A stretch of 64,000 bases of DNA from Leptasterias polaris (taxonomy: Eukaryota > Echinodermata > Asteroidea > Forcipulatida > Asteriidae), in assembly GCA_037783415.1 (NCBI GenBank), contig JAZGTN010000009.1, forward strand, positions 13,640,001 through 13,704,000, read 5' to 3'. The notes beneath the pieces were generated by a model. That model was not told the DNA's origin, made no database searches, and saw nothing but the letters and a program-made list of their open reading frames with translations. Of this stretch, positions 1 to 11,236 are shown piece by piece. The position numbers and the translations under genes were made by a program. Numbering within the stretch: position 1 is the first letter of the stretch; each line of letters opens with the position of its first letter.

Positions 1-304
1 CCCCCCCCCCAATGTAGATACCTCTGGAACTCATCCCCCCCAAACGAAGTCTGCCCTTTTTTCACTGCCATGGACCGATCAGACGAGCTTCCCCATTGGT
101 TGTTTTGCCAGCTACTAACTTGCACGGCCAATTGCTAGAGTGACGTTGTCGTGTCCTATTACTTCAGTCAGTTAGTCGCAGAAGAGTCAAGGAAGTACCA
201 CAACCTGTTGACTACGTCCCGTCTGTATATGGAATCTTTCCCTCAGCACTAAAGAATCCCCACTCTTCTCTCCTCCCTCAAACCCTCGACCGTCTGATTC
301 ACCG
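1..304 (+). promoter_or_regulatory. Promoter and 5' UTR region of the ERG-family gene
   Basis: This stretch lies directly upstream of the exon 1 start codon. An inverted CCAAT box (ATTGG) is at 95-99 and an initiator-like TCAGTC at 164-169. No TATA box was seen. An in-frame TGA at 209-211 bounds the reading frame, so no longer N-terminus begins inside the window. The transcription start is unknown; placing it near 166 is inference from the initiator match only. A C run occupies positions 1-10 at the window edge. Confidence 0.5.
229..252 (+). other. Possible 7-codon upstream ORF in the 5' UTR
   Basis: An ATG at 229 opens a frame of seven codons (M-E-S-F-P-Q-H) closed by TAA at 250-252, 52 bases before the main ATG and in a different frame. 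If transcription starts upstream of 229, ribosomes would meet it first, which could lower translation of the main protein. Whether it lies in the mRNA depends on the unmapped transcription start. Confidence 0.35.
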
Positions 305-322
305 ATGGACAAGTTAGTCAAG
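305..322 (+). CDS. erg: ERG/FLI-family ETS factor, coding exon 1 (MDKLVK)
   Basis: Six codons, M-D-K-L-V-K, end exactly at a consensus donor (AAG|GTGAGT, GT at 323-324). In vertebrate FLI1 the first coding exon is equally short, M-D-G-T-I-K, and is followed by EALSVVS in the next exon at phase 0. Exon 2 here starts with EALSVVS at phase 0, so the joined N-terminus fits the family. The Kozak context has G at +4 but C at -3. An in-frame stop at 209-211 rules out a longer start within the window. The assignment rests on length, phase, donor quality and family layout, since six residues alone cannot prove homology; a transcript would settle it. Confidence 0.85.
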
Positions 323-974
323 GTGAGTACACGTTTATCTTTTTCCACCATCAAAAAGTTACCGTTTCGGGGCACGGCAAGCTTTCCCCCGCAACCCGGT
401 TGGGGTGAAGTTTTTACCCCGCGTTTACCGTGTTGTACGCCGGCTACCAACCCTACCGCTTAGCGTGTGCTCGAGACTGACAGAGAGGGGAGGAATGGAT
501 GTTTTTGCAGGCAGTCGATGTTTTGGCTTGGCCACACGGGATATCCTTTGCCGGTTTCCTCACGTTCGTTTTCCGTTGGGATAGCTAGAACAGACAATGG
601 GATGGCCTCAAACTTCCCCGGGTGGTACAGGATATAGCATTAGCTTTGGGCGCTACATGAGTATTTCTTGTACAAAATATCATTGTCTCTGCCGCCGGAC
701 CCACAACAGTCTGTAACTGTTTTAGATTATGGCTAACAATTTTCTGTTAGATCAAACTTTGCGTGAAGTTTGCTCAGAAAGTTGTTGTGATTCTTTTGAG
801 GCAACTAAACTATTGGACAAGCTTCATTTTTTTTGGAACTCTTCTTTTTCGTCGTTGTTATGCCGGTTGCGTTTTCTGGTTATAGTACAAGTCAAATTGT
901 TTTCTGTTAAATAATCGTTTATAAACGCAAATATGCTCAACACCAATTCTTAAACCAATTCTATTATTTCGTAC

Positions 975-1016
975 ATCGATGTTCGTTCATCGATGTTCGT
1001 TCATCGATGTTCGTTC
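975..1016 (+). repeat. 14-bp tandem repeat, three perfect copies
   Basis: The unit ATCGATGTTCGTTC occurs three times in direct succession, followed by a degenerate ATCATTC. It is a short minisatellite and probably polymorphic in length. Confidence 0.9.
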
Positions 1017-1565
1017 ATCATTCATCAAAAGTTAGTAAACAGTTTTCCTAGTTTTTCATGCTACCCCTCATCTAAATGACGGAGTACTAAACCGGTATAA
1101 CATAATTTTCACAGCTGTTTCACTTAGTTTAGCCTTCACTAGTTCAGCTTCCACAAAGTTAAGTTACAACAAATTCACGTTGGTTGCATGAAATCAGAGA
1201 CCATTATCAAATCTGATGCCACAACATAGCCACATTATGGGTAAGTTTATCCGTATACAAAAAACGGCCGGGTGCTTGGAAATGAACATTGGCATTTAAC
1301 CTCACTGGAAAAATTATAATTGCATTTTTCCCCAAGCTTGATGATGGATTTGCTGTAAACGGGTAGTTTCTTATAGTATTTATGTTATAATGACAATTTA
1401 GATAATTATGTGTTTTTTTCTATATCGTGAGGTGGTAACATTATTTGTTTTTTGCCCTTACGGGGGTTTGTGTAAAGCACTTTATATTCAGTCTTTACTG
1501 GGTTCTGTTAAATATGAATTGTAAATATATACATTTTTCACTGGACTTGGGAAAGTACGGAGTAA

Positions 1566-1640
1566 GTAATAATAATAATAATATTTAAAATTTATATTGC
1601 GCCCCTTACATACAAAATGATCAAAGGCGCAGAACACATG
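1566..1640 (-). repeat. Retroposon-like 3' tail (ATT repeat), reverse orientation
   Basis: A run of TAA units is followed by an AT-rich linker and GCGCC. Read on the minus strand this is a GGCGCAATATAAAT-type sequence followed by an ATT repeat, the usual 3' tail of several invertebrate LINE and SINE families. The element's 5' part was not recognised. Confidence 0.4.
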
Positions 1641-2066
1641 TTAAAAAGCACAGAATGGAAGAAAACAACAAAGAAAAAAGACTGATCACCAGGCCAGTGC
1701 CCAAACAAAAGTATGGGGATACGTCTGTCCCGCCAACAGTGAACTAATAGTTACTTATTACATAGGCCTATCCCTGCTGGCATCGGTAATGTTTTGACCT
1801 TTTCAGGAGACAGACGCCTCTAACCCTTTCTATGCTAAAAATCTAAACTAACTGGCAAAGTGACCATGGAAGAAAGACACACTAAAAAGCGGCTTTAAAA
1901 GGGTGGGTTTTTATATTACATTTAAAAGAGGTAAGTTTCTGTGCTCAATACACATCGATGTGAGGGCAAAAACCAAATAATATTATTTATGCCCGATGCA
2001 AAGTTAGCATCTATGAAAAGGTGATAACATGTTGTGATGTCCATCCATGTGTTGTAAATTAGTTAA

Positions 2067-2436
2067 AGGGACACGTTGCATTGGATCGGACGAGTTGGTC
2101 TATGAAAAGCGTTTGTTAACCGTTTGTTATAAAATGCATATGGTTAGAAAGATGTTTTAAAAGTAGAATACAATGATCCACACAAATATGCCTCGAAATT
2201 GCGTGGTTTTCCTTTTACATCGTCAACTAACACGGTCGGCCATTTATGGGAGTATGGCCGACCGTGTTAGTTGACGATGTAAAAGGAAAACCACGCAATT
2301 TCGAGGCATATTTATTATTTGTGTAGATCATTGTATTCTACTTTTAAAACATCTTTCTAACCATATGCATTTTATAACAAACGGTTACAAACGCTTTTCA
2401 TAGACCAACTCGTCCGATCCAAGGCAACGTGTCCCT
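2067..2436. mobile_element. 370-bp foldback (long inverted repeat) element
   Basis: Two arms of about 177-180 bp are near-perfect inverted repeats around a 10-base spacer at 2244-2253. Ends read AGGGACACGTTGC and GCAACGTGTCCCT. The left end is preceded by TTAA (2063-2066); the right flank is TTGT, so the presumed TTAA duplication has decayed on that side. Arms differ at few positions and by small indels in the outer half. There is no coding capacity. A transcript through it would form a long hairpin RNA. Confidence 0.9.
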
Positions 2437-4195
2437 TGTCTGGTCCATATCCATAGTGTAATAAAATCGTCAATATTTAACACCAACTCTTGAAACAATA
2501 CATACAAAAAAGTGCAAGAAAACACTTAATACAGCACAAGTTAGTATTAAAGTGAAGTTTTGGGGTCTTGTGAACGGCCAAATGAATAATGGAAACAGAA
2601 ATTCGTGTACAGTATTCTTTTGGAGTCTTTAAACCGTCCTTCTTTTATCTTTGGCCAGAGAAAATACGCCGTTAAACCTAACCGTTGATAAAGGAAGTTT
2701 GTTGATGAGGTACTTTTTGTTGTTGAATTCTGTAAAATGTGTAACTACTCCATGTTTGTCCCCAGCCCCTGTGCTTAAAAAGTGTAATTTTTCCAGTTAC
2801 CCTAAAAGTTGTGCCTTTTCTCAATCAACGTACATATTTACAGCAAAACCCCCGCAAGTAAAATCAGAGAAATATGATGAAGTTATGATTAATCACTCAT
2901 ATATTTTGCTTATTCTGTATACTCCTTTTTGATTGTTGTTTAATTTGTGTGAAGCGCTGTGTTACTTTCTTTCGTTAGTTAGAGCGCTATATAAATGCTC
3001 TGTATTATTATATTATTATTATAGTTATTCGTGATTATTTATTGTTTATTTATGACGGTTTAAAAACACACAACATGGTCGGTAGTATCACATAGCAATA
3101 CTAAAAATGACATGCTTAGAAAATAAAACACGAAGAATTACACAGCAAATCTTTAACTAAAAATCCGGGCTGGCCAGATATAAGAAATAACCCAATTTTA
3201 CTCTGATCAAAATACAAACGTGTAGCAAAATATAACAAAAACCTAAAGAAGAAGAATTACGAGATACACCTGTATATAAAATTGGTTTAAAAACCAGATT
3301 AGACGTTCAAACAATAATTATTCGCGAATGATAATTGTATTAATTCGATGTGAGTATAAGAGGGCATTCCATTCCATAAAACTGTGCCGTGGAACTTGTG
3401 TACAAATTGTAATTTTTTTTTTCACCAGCCCTGCGTGTTAAGTGTGTTGGCCTGTAGCTCCCCCGAGATTGCTTGTCTGGCTACATCCGTTCTCGCTTTT
3501 CAGACCCGTTTTTTTCTTGTCCATCCCCCATGAAAGTTTTAGACATTTCTCGGTCTCAGTCGTGGTACCGGACTTGTGTCTCGACCTCAGCACTGAACGG
3601 ACCCACTACTTGGTCAGGAATTCAGCGCACGGGATCTAAACACGGAGTCGTTTGACAAGGGAAAGCGAAAGTGTTAAACACGTCAATACAGCTCCAATAA
3701 AGCAGTTTCTATTTGTTAGAACAATGTCTAATTATAATAGTTGGAAAACATTTATGTTTTCTTTCTCTTAACTAGCTTAGAAAAAAATGGAGATGTGAAA
3801 ATCGCAAAAAATACCAGAAACAGGACCGACTGAATAAGCTGTTGCAATCTGAGCCATCTTATGGTCAAAACAAACCTTGTTTTTTCAATGTGATTTGTCT
3901 AGTCCTACCACCAGATGTTGTCACAGATAGTACTGATTTGATGGGCCTTCAATACCATAATTATTTGCGAAAAGAATGTACTCAAATAAGTCGAACAAAC
4001 AGTAACAGAAATGTACGAGATTGAAATGTATTTCAATCGTTTATGAGACATAATAGCACTTAGTCTTTGCTAAGCAACTAACCAACAAACAGACAACCAC
4101 TGTGGGTAAATTGACTGCTCTAATTTGTAACAATAATTTTGCTCGTATTTATTTATGCATTGGTTAGTTTTATTTGCAATTTTGTCAATACGTGT
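2437..4195. other. Intronic sequence with a retroposon tail
   Basis: AT-rich sequence without a supportable gene. The open frame at 2651-2932 has no recognisable domain. A retroposon-like tail lies at 2940-3026. Two overlapping frames near 3442-3655 are chance openings in a slightly GC-richer patch. Confidence 0.45.
2940..3026 (+). repeat. Retroposon-like 3' tail (GCGCTATATAAAT plus TTA repeat)
   Basis: The motif AGCGCTATATAAATGCTC is followed by an imperfect TTATTATTA run. This arrangement is a common 3' terminus of LINE/SINE families in marine invertebrates. An upstream GAAGCGCTGTG may be part of the same element. No reverse-transcriptase sequence was seen upstream. Confidence 0.45.
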
Positions 4196-4330
4196 TTGTT
4201 TATTCTCCTGAAGAAGAGCAGAGTATACTGCTCGAAACGTCGAGACCAAACCGGCTCTTTTCAGAGCCAACACTCCCACAAAAGAGTTTTATTACATGGT
4301 TGTACCCGCAAGTTTACTATTTATTTATTT
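4196..4330 (+). repeat. Retroelement 3'-end motif with hammerhead-like core
   Basis: CTGAAGA (4208-4214), a perfect 6-bp stem GAGCAG/CTGCTC (4216-4221, 4228-4233), then GAAACGTC (4234-4241). A second hairpin GGCTCT-TTTC-AGAGCC follows at about 4253-4268. The CTGAAGA...GAAACGTC phrase recurs widely in invertebrate retroelements. Part of the hammerhead ribozyme core is matched, but stems I and III are not evident and an extra A follows the CUGANGA box, so self-cleavage is not supported. Confidence 0.4.
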
Positions 4331-4974
4331 ATAGTTACCTCTTATCTCCACACCATGCAAAGCTTCAAACACCAATTATTCATTTTATTTTTTATTTTTA
4401 TTTTTTTTTCAATTTGTTGGTTCGTAAATTTTTTTCATTTTTGGGGCGTGCATTTTGTTTTTAATGCTGTTGGGGACAAATCCGTTGCGAATTATTCAAT
4501 GATTATTACTTTGTATTGTGGCTGCCGACCAATACTTGTGTCTTCTTTTCCCCCTTCTAAATCTTACAAGCTGGCACTGACGCCAATTGGATAGGTGCAT
4601 CTGTTTCCAATTTGACATTGTCGAGAATTTAATGTGTAAATTCAATCATATTATTTCGTCTTACACTACATAAAGGTGTCATATTTACCTTTTTAAATCT
4701 AACGGCTAGAGTAGTGTAAATTCCTAAACACTCTTCATATATAATTTTCGTACTTTCTACTATCGAATTGTGGACAAACACTGCCCATCCTTAGCTTGCT
4801 TTCTTTGGTAAACATAGCGGGTATTTTTTGAGAAAGGCTTTCAGTATTCCAAACTGTTGTTATCTTTCATTTCTCTATTTCCTTGATGAAAAACACAACA
4901 ACTCCAATTCCATGCAAACTCTAGAAAATTTTGAATTTAGTTACCACATTCTTCACTCGTTAGAGTAAAAGTAT
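4331..4974. other. T-rich intronic sequence
   Basis: Contains a long T-rich, low-complexity tract at about 4380-4445. The 151-codon open frame covering 4139-4594 is explained by this tract and by the retroelement motif before it. No gene is supported. Confidence 0.5.
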
Positions 4975-5285
4975 AAATGTTTACAGATTTGCACACGACG
5001 TAGGCCTACATGGTATAAAGATTGTCATGGTGGGAACCCCTTTGAAATATGTTTGCTCGAAATGCAATCGTTTTTGAGAAATTAGTAAACAAATTGGTTA
5101 TGATCTTACAAGTTCAAAACTCAATATTGAAAACGGTGAAAACATTAAGGATCTTTTAAACTTGTTTTTTCTTCTCGTGACTCCAATGACCGAAGGAGCT
5201 TAAACTTTCACAGGTTTGTTACTTCATGTATTTGTTTGGTCACACCTAGTGTGGTTACTGGTCTTTGACACCTACCAACTTAATA
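4975..5285 (+). mobile_element. MITE family B, diverged copy
   Basis: Carries the family B landmarks in order: TTTACAGATTTGCACA near the left end, a CTCGTGACTCCAATGACCGA block, ACTTTCACAGGTTTGTTA, and GGTCTTTGACACCTACCA at the right. The same order is seen at 6905, 15132 and 26602, and reversed at 17148, 45005 and 51906. Ends are eroded and no target duplication is visible. Boundaries are approximate. Confidence 0.7.
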
Positions 5286-6904
5286 CATGTTCTTCATACT
5301 CGTATTGTCCTTAATTTAGAGATCATTGTAAACTCCCACCAAGTGCAGCAATGCTACGCACCCAGATAAAACACACACATGCCAAAATAAGCTCTAGTTG
5401 AAGTTACAAGAGCTGGTCACATACAGGGAAGCAAGCTGGGAAACCCATTGTGCCGGCCAACCTAGTTCATGAAGATTGCTATTTTCGGTCACACTTCCTT
5501 TTTGGTTTCACGTATTCTTATCTGTATAGTTCGATATCTTCGACACGCAGATGTTCACTGAAGCTTTGGCAGAGTCTACGGTAGCATAACACCAATTGTA
5601 TGCTAGCATATCATGTGAACCTATAACGCATGTATATAATTATAAGGCATTTGCTATCATGGTACATGGTTGTCCCGACGAAATTGCAGTAGAGGCTTTG
5701 GTGTGGATGTCACAATAAACTCTGTTTGTTTGTTTGTTTGTTTGCTTAGTTTCTTTGGATTAATTATTAGCTCTAGCATATTGGTCATGTTGGCACAATA
5801 ATAATTATGAATTGACAAGGCACAACGTTGATTTTGAGTGTGTGCGGGTAATATACACATTCAGACCGGGACCTATCACACAAGAGAACCAGTGCTTGTT
5901 ACAATTTGGTGTAACCCAACCCCGAAATAAAATACTTTTGGGAGATTGTTGAAATAACTTTTGTTTGACCCAGATGACCCGGAATCTGTGTAAAGATGAC
6001 ACAGGAATGGGACAAACTGACGCAGAATCGGAGTTAAAATCCCGTTTTAAAAACTAGTTTCAGGGTCAGCTTGATCCAGAAAAGGGTCATGACCCCATGA
6101 CCTCGGAATCCGGGTCAATCCTGACCCAGGAGTTTGAGATTGTATCTTCATCCTTGAAAATTTGATTTAAGAATCGACATTAGTGTCATCTGCTGCATGT
6201 TATTAGTACTATTTTAATCAATTAACGTCTGAACTGAATTGTACAAAAAAAAAATTGTTACTATAGTAACACATTACCATAATAAATTAGTTCAGATACA
6301 TATTAATTTCCATACTTCTATTCTTCTTTTCGTATCTTCAAAGCACCAAATGTTAAGTTTTCTCTTTGTCCTCGCAGTGTTTTGCATTAATGGTGTAGTT
6401 TGCGGGGTCTGTGGAGATGCATGGGTGGGGTAGCACAATAAGCATTTGAGGCATGTATTCCATGGTGTGATCCGCTTCTCTGGACCCACATGAAAGGACC
6501 AGTCTTGCAACCCCTACTATGACTGAGAAACAACAACAAATACATGTCACGATGGATTACAATCCCAACAAAAATGGTTGATAATTTTTATTGGTGATTG
6601 TTTACTCTCTTTGATTCAAGATATAAGTACAATATTGCAACTAGAACCGATGTTTCTGTAGATAAAGAGCAAGGGTATTCAACCTTATAGTGGCAAGCTT
6701 TTTGCAAGTATAATATTTTTGTTGATTGGAATACAACGAAGCTGTGGCCAGATTGGAATGAACTTGATTATCAGCGAGACTCATTCAAACCAATGAATAG
6801 TCATCTAGTTCCTTTGTTTCGGTTTCGCCATAGGGTGTTTGACGATTAGTTGTACAGATTTTGTATACTCACTATTTATTTCTCCATAATATATATGCTC
6901 ACCA
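5286..6904. other. Intronic sequence with TTTG microsatellite and GACCCGG-type repeats
   Basis: A TTTG microsatellite sits at about 5724-5745. At about 5965-6135 degenerate repeats of a TGACCCGGAATC-like unit occur, similar in kind to the minisatellite at 34640-34875. No gene is supported elsewhere in the stretch. Confidence 0.45.
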
Positions 6905-7395
6905 GGCGGTAAGGTTGAAACATATAAAATGTTTGCCAATTTGGACATTACTCACATGGTGTAGGATGGTCGTAGTGGACAATTTTCCTTGAAATATGTT
7001 TGCTTCAAATGCTAATACGTATAGAAATGGGTGAAACATTTAGTTTTGATCTCTCGACTTCGAAACCGGATCTTTGAAAAAAAGTGAAAACATACACTTT
7101 TTATTAATAGTTTCACGTGACACTGATGACCAATTGAGCTCAAACTTTCACAGGTTTGTTAAATCATGTTTGTGTTAGGTCACATCAAGTGTGGATGCTT
7201 GTCTTTGACAATAGACCTTATGCATATGACGTCATTTGAGTAGGGCGCCCTCGCCTAGAGGTCAAAAGGAAGATGTTCATTGGCCAGTCCTGTGCGCCGC
7301 GCGTACAAATCAGCGCGTTTCCATTGTTTCATCATCAGTTTACCTCTAAGATGGCGGCTTGGTGACGTCAATGCATAAGGTCTATTACCAATGTT
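6905..7395 (+). mobile_element. MITE family B copy interrupted by a 171-bp MITE
   Basis: The family B landmarks are present up to GTCTTTGACAAT at 7201-7212, where a second element (7213-7383) interrupts them. Family B sequence then resumes with TTACCAATGTTG. Removing the insert and one AT restores the GACAATTACCA string seen in other copies. The insertion order is therefore B first, then the 171-bp element. Outer boundaries are approximate. Confidence 0.75.
7213..7383 (+). mobile_element. 171-bp MITE (family G), copy 1, nested
   Basis: Terminal inverted repeats start AGACCTTATGCAT and end ATGCATAAGGTCT; TGACGTCA-type sequence lies just inside both. It is flanked by AT on each side (7211-7212, 7384-7385). 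A second copy of identical length is at 20558-20728 and differs at only a few bases, so both are young. There is no coding capacity. Confidence 0.9.
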
Positions 7396-8189
7396 GTCCG
7401 GTTTATTAAAAGTTAGAAATAAATCCACCTTTATCTTTGGAAGTTGACTTGGAGAAGTTAGTTCTGAAAATAATTATAGAATGGGGTTTTGTTTTTGTTC
7501 GGTATTTTCAGTCTTAGTTGCCTTTGTTTAAAACACGATTTGTTGACAAAAGGAAAAAAAAAATTCCAGGAAGATGGAAACTTTTCTAAAATTGATGTAG
7601 AATACAGTCCGTTACCATCATCATTTCAGGTAATATTGAACAATGCTCCGTATGTACGCTACAATACCCTTTCTCAGCAATTTTATATACAATTTAGTGA
7701 ACTTAATCTTCCAAAATGTTTTCTTTGTTTCAAACCAGTCTAACCAAACCGAGGCTGCAAAGAAAAATTGGTCTGGCCGTTTCACATGCGATTAGTGTGT
7801 AGGTTTCATTACTGTTATCGGATACAAGGAACACGACGAAGGTCTGTAGCTACTGTGTGAACAATACCTATGTAGGTGATAGAAATTCCCCGTCGGTTGT
7901 CCATGATAGCACCCTTGAGGTGCATGCAAAATGCTAATCGCCCCATAGGAACCGATTCATTTTTTGCTGTGGTTTCCTACTGGAAGCAGTGGAAGTCATT
8001 CTAAACGTCTTTTGTTGATCACCGGGAGTTTCCAGCACTGATTTGTCAAGGAATACTGATACACAGAGCGTCGTTATATACAGAGGGTCATTATAAACGT
8101 AATTAAGAAAACAATCGCTATAACCAGACTTGATGTTGTTAATAAAGGATTAAGGTCAACTGTTCACACGGCTGAACAGGCTAAACAAA
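7396..8189. other. Intronic sequence, nothing recognised
   Basis: No repeat family or gene was recognised. The 84-codon frame at 7489-7743 has no domain and includes an A run. Confidence 0.4.
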
Positions 8190-8350
8190 ATTTCTCAGAC
8201 ATGTGATATTTTTCCTGTTTGATAAAATAGAATCAGCTGTTGCAAACTGCTTATCAACCAAAAGGACCTGTGGTATAAATGTTAAAATTAGTTAGTGGCC
8301 TGACGTATCGACCCTAGCAGAGTCTTTCTGGAAGGCTAAATGACAACACA
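8190..8350 (-). repeat. Retroelement-like repeat with GACCCTAGCAGAGTC motif
   Basis: On the minus strand this reads GACTCTGCTAGGGTCGATACGTC, then CCTTTTGGTTGATAAGCAG and further sequence. The same order occurs on the plus strand at 22780-22940, and a diverged relative lies at 8870-9025. It is a dispersed repeat with a GAAACGTC-type phrase like that at 4234. The element class is not certain. Confidence 0.6.
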
Positions 8351-8869
8351 ACACACATAAACATGAATACAAGTGTAACAAGAGCAGTCAAGTGGAAATA
8401 CCTGACTATAGAGAGGGGGAGAGAGAAGCAGATGAGGAGAAAAAAATATAAGTGATTTATAACAAAAACAACTATCAAATCTCTAGTTAGTGATCTTGCG
8501 GGGTCAGCTACAGTACTGTTATAGGGTCCCGATGTGCAGTTTTAGAGAAACAAACATTTTCAATAATACCATACCGCATAACATACGGGGTCAAATAGTT
8601 TTGCAAATTGCTATCCAGAAAGGTTACTTGTCTGTAATATATTGACCTTGTACAAAACATCCTGAGAAGAAGTTCCGGCTGACATGCCAGTTTCAAGGGG
8701 GGGGGGGAACTTAAATTCCAGGTTACTCTTCGAAATTGATCACCGGTCGTACATCATCAGATGGAGACCAGCATCAAAACATTGGACGAAGAAGTTGTGA
8801 GTGAAACTAGACGTTTCACGTTGTTTTCTACGCTTGATCTTTTTAGAGGGTAATTTTCTTGGGAAGGTA
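8351..8869. other. Intronic sequence between two related repeats
   Basis: Contains an 11-base G run at 8697-8707 and a short GA-rich purine stretch near 8412-8450. No gene is supported. Confidence 0.4.
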
Positions 8870-9025
8870 AATTGCGCAAGGAGTTTGTGAACCATTACAG
8901 CCCTGAAAATTGAGAAAATAGAATTAGCTTGAAACTGCTGAACAACCAATAAGACTTATGTTATAAATGAAAAAAAAAGAAGTTACACTGGCAGAATCTT
9001 TCCCGGAGGCTTACATGACAACACA
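8870..9025 (-). repeat. Diverged relative of the 8190-8350 repeat
   Basis: Shares AAAATAGAAT, CTGCT-ACAACCAA, TTATAAATG, GGCAGAATCTTTC and the GGCTTACATGACAACACA tail with the 8190 copy, in the same order and orientation about 680 bp away. Confidence 0.55.
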
Positions 9026-11020
9026 CACATACAGGTATTGCACACACCATTGTGGGGACTTCCTATTGTTGTTCTATTATTCCCTTTTCTAAAGAATCTT
9101 GTTGTGGGGACCCAGTTTAACAAAGAAAAACGTTGTGGGGACCTTTGTTCCATTGTATAAAAGTCCCCACAGCTCTGGGTATGCCTACCTACTGGTGTTA
9201 GCCATGAAAATGACAATTGATTCGGTTAATTTCGAAGCGAACTTCCGCTCATGCGAAGGGATTAAAATACGATTGAGTTCATTTCAATAGTTTTAATCTT
9301 AATATAAATATTTCAGTTCTATACTGCTTTGCAAATGTTTTTGTTGTTGGTGGTGATGCTGCTGCTGTTTGTTGTTTATTGGCTTAATTTCAGGGAAACA
9401 CCTTCGATTTGTGTGTGAATTTGTCAACTTTCTTTAACGTATGAATGTGATGTCAATCAATTTCTGAACTGAATTTAGTGACATGACAGCTGCAAATAGT
9501 GTCTTATTTCCAATACAATTGTTTTCCTTTGTCTTAATTTGCATTAATTTGCATCAATAGGAAGCAATATTTGAAAGCGTTTATAAAAAAAGCTTTCCTC
9601 TCCCAGATTCTGAAATGGTTTATTCTCCGTATGGCTTGTCTGCAAACGTTATTTTTTAAAACTATATTCAGCCAATGTTCTTATTTTACATTACTTACAT
9701 TACTTACCTTGTTTTTATTTTGTCACCATTTCTGTCTTTGTTCTACCTGCCTGTCCGTACGATCTTGTTCCTGTTTATGTTCTGTTTGTCTGTAGATCAG
9801 GCATCTCACCATAAGTATTGGCTTTAGATGATGCCTCCACAACACTGTCTATACCTTGTAAAAAAACCATTTATGGTTACTTCTTTAAATATATGTTTTG
9901 GCTTTGTATTGTTTGGGAAATTTTCATGAAGTATAAAATAAGTGAGAGTTTGAATCGGGTTAAATGCATATGCAATTAATTGACAATTGATACCTCTGCG
10001 CATTAACTTCAAGGGGTAGACTTGTATTCAAACTATTCATTGTTTTGTTTGGTTTGGAAGATGAGGTAATTGATTTCAACCTTATGGTTTTGATAAGTTC
10101 TGTTTTGGGTTTACACTCACTTAAAAACGTGATTTGTCGCAATTTTTTCCAGCAGCGTTCCTCAAAAGTAGAACACAAAAGCGGAAAGTGAACTCTAATC
10201 AGGTCGGGAGGATATTTCTTATAAACGACCGGGGTTGGATGACGTGAGGTGCCCCCCATGAATCGCGGTCCGGCTGCCCTACAAAAGTCACGTGCTCTGC
10301 CGTGATATCGCTTATAGTGCTGGATTTATCTGACGGCCGGGTTGATCAGTAGTGACACCACAGGGGAAGTGATCAGACAAAATCCACGCGACATAGATCG
10401 ATCAGCAAGTCTTAGGACCGAAACGTGGCCGATTAATAATATATAAATAAAATAGAATAAACAAAAATCAAGCTGTTTCCCCCAACCCGTTCACGGGGTC
10501 GACTAAACCGCTATGAACTCTGGGATTAAATGCTGTATATCAGCTGTTCGACCTTTCGAACTTGCTCCCCATTTTAATGATACCGGACGTTTGTTGTGAC
10601 GTTTTGTGCTGAAGGAATGTCTTACTTTGCTGCATTTGTTCCTTTATTCAGGAAGATGGGAGGGAACGTTGTCATCTGATGACGTGACTTCGTCCCAATT
10701 GGCTAATTCCCCAAATGACGTCATTGTGGGCATGACAACGAAACAAACATTGTCCATTTATTTGCGACACCATGTTTTATTGGACTTGGGCCTATGCTAC
10801 CTTTATCTCTCTACATAATTGCATTGTATATTTTGCGAAACAAAGAGCACCTGTAATTTGACGAAGATGAATGCTGTGTTCGTTGTGAAGTTTATAAATA
10901 AATAACTTGTTGATTGCAAAATATTGTGGTACTCACTTTACATTGTAATGGAGATATGAATGCCAAAACATTGGTAGGTGGAATTTGACACTTCAGGCAA
11001 CCCGAGTTAACTGTCTTTAC
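9026..11020. other. Intronic sequence with GTGGGGAC repeats
   Basis: TTGTGGGGAC recurs at 9050, 9102 and 9133, and its inverse GTCCCCACA at 9163, making a small palindromic cluster. Short ACATTACTTAC repeats lie near 9690. About 10130-10440 is GC-richer and includes GACCGAAACGTGG near 10420. The open frames here show no domains. Confidence 0.4.
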
Positions 11021-11236
11021 ACTGCAAAACTGCAGTGTTAAAATTGAAACCATGGGTGTTGTCATATATAAGTACTAAAGAGAGAATCAACAGTATCATC
11101 GTCGAGTGTTAAAATAACACCAATGTGCAATATATTAGTGTTATTTTAACACCTGTGTTGTAAATTTTGATTCTTTTTGGGTATCTTTGTGTGACAACAA
11201 CCATGGTGTCAACTTTAACACCCCAGTTTTTGCAAG
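11021..11236. mobile_element. MITE with ACTGCAAAAACTG-type inverted termini
   Basis: The left end (ACTGCAAAACTGCAGTG, then CATGGGTGTTGTCATATATA) is mirrored at the right by TGTGACAACAACCATGG and CAGTTTTTGCAAG. A central inverted pair GTGTTAAAATAACACC / GGTGTTATTTTAACAC-type sequence also occurs. A related right end is at 58970-59087. Confidence 0.7.

Larger units (their letters stand above)
323..2062. other. Proximal intron, mostly unrecognised
   Basis: No gene was recognised. The first 300 bases are relatively GC-rich and continue the promoter-proximal island. A 14-bp tandem repeat (975-1016) and a retroposon-like TAA tail (1566-1640) are listed separately. The rest is AT-rich and shows no structure I can name. 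Confidence 0.5.

Noticed and set aside
975..1016. CRISPR-like array
   Set aside because: The units are directly contiguous with no spacers; it is a simple tandem repeat.
4139..4594. 151-codon open frame
   Set aside because: It covers a retroelement tail and a T-rich tract; the translation is low-complexity hydrophobic sequence.
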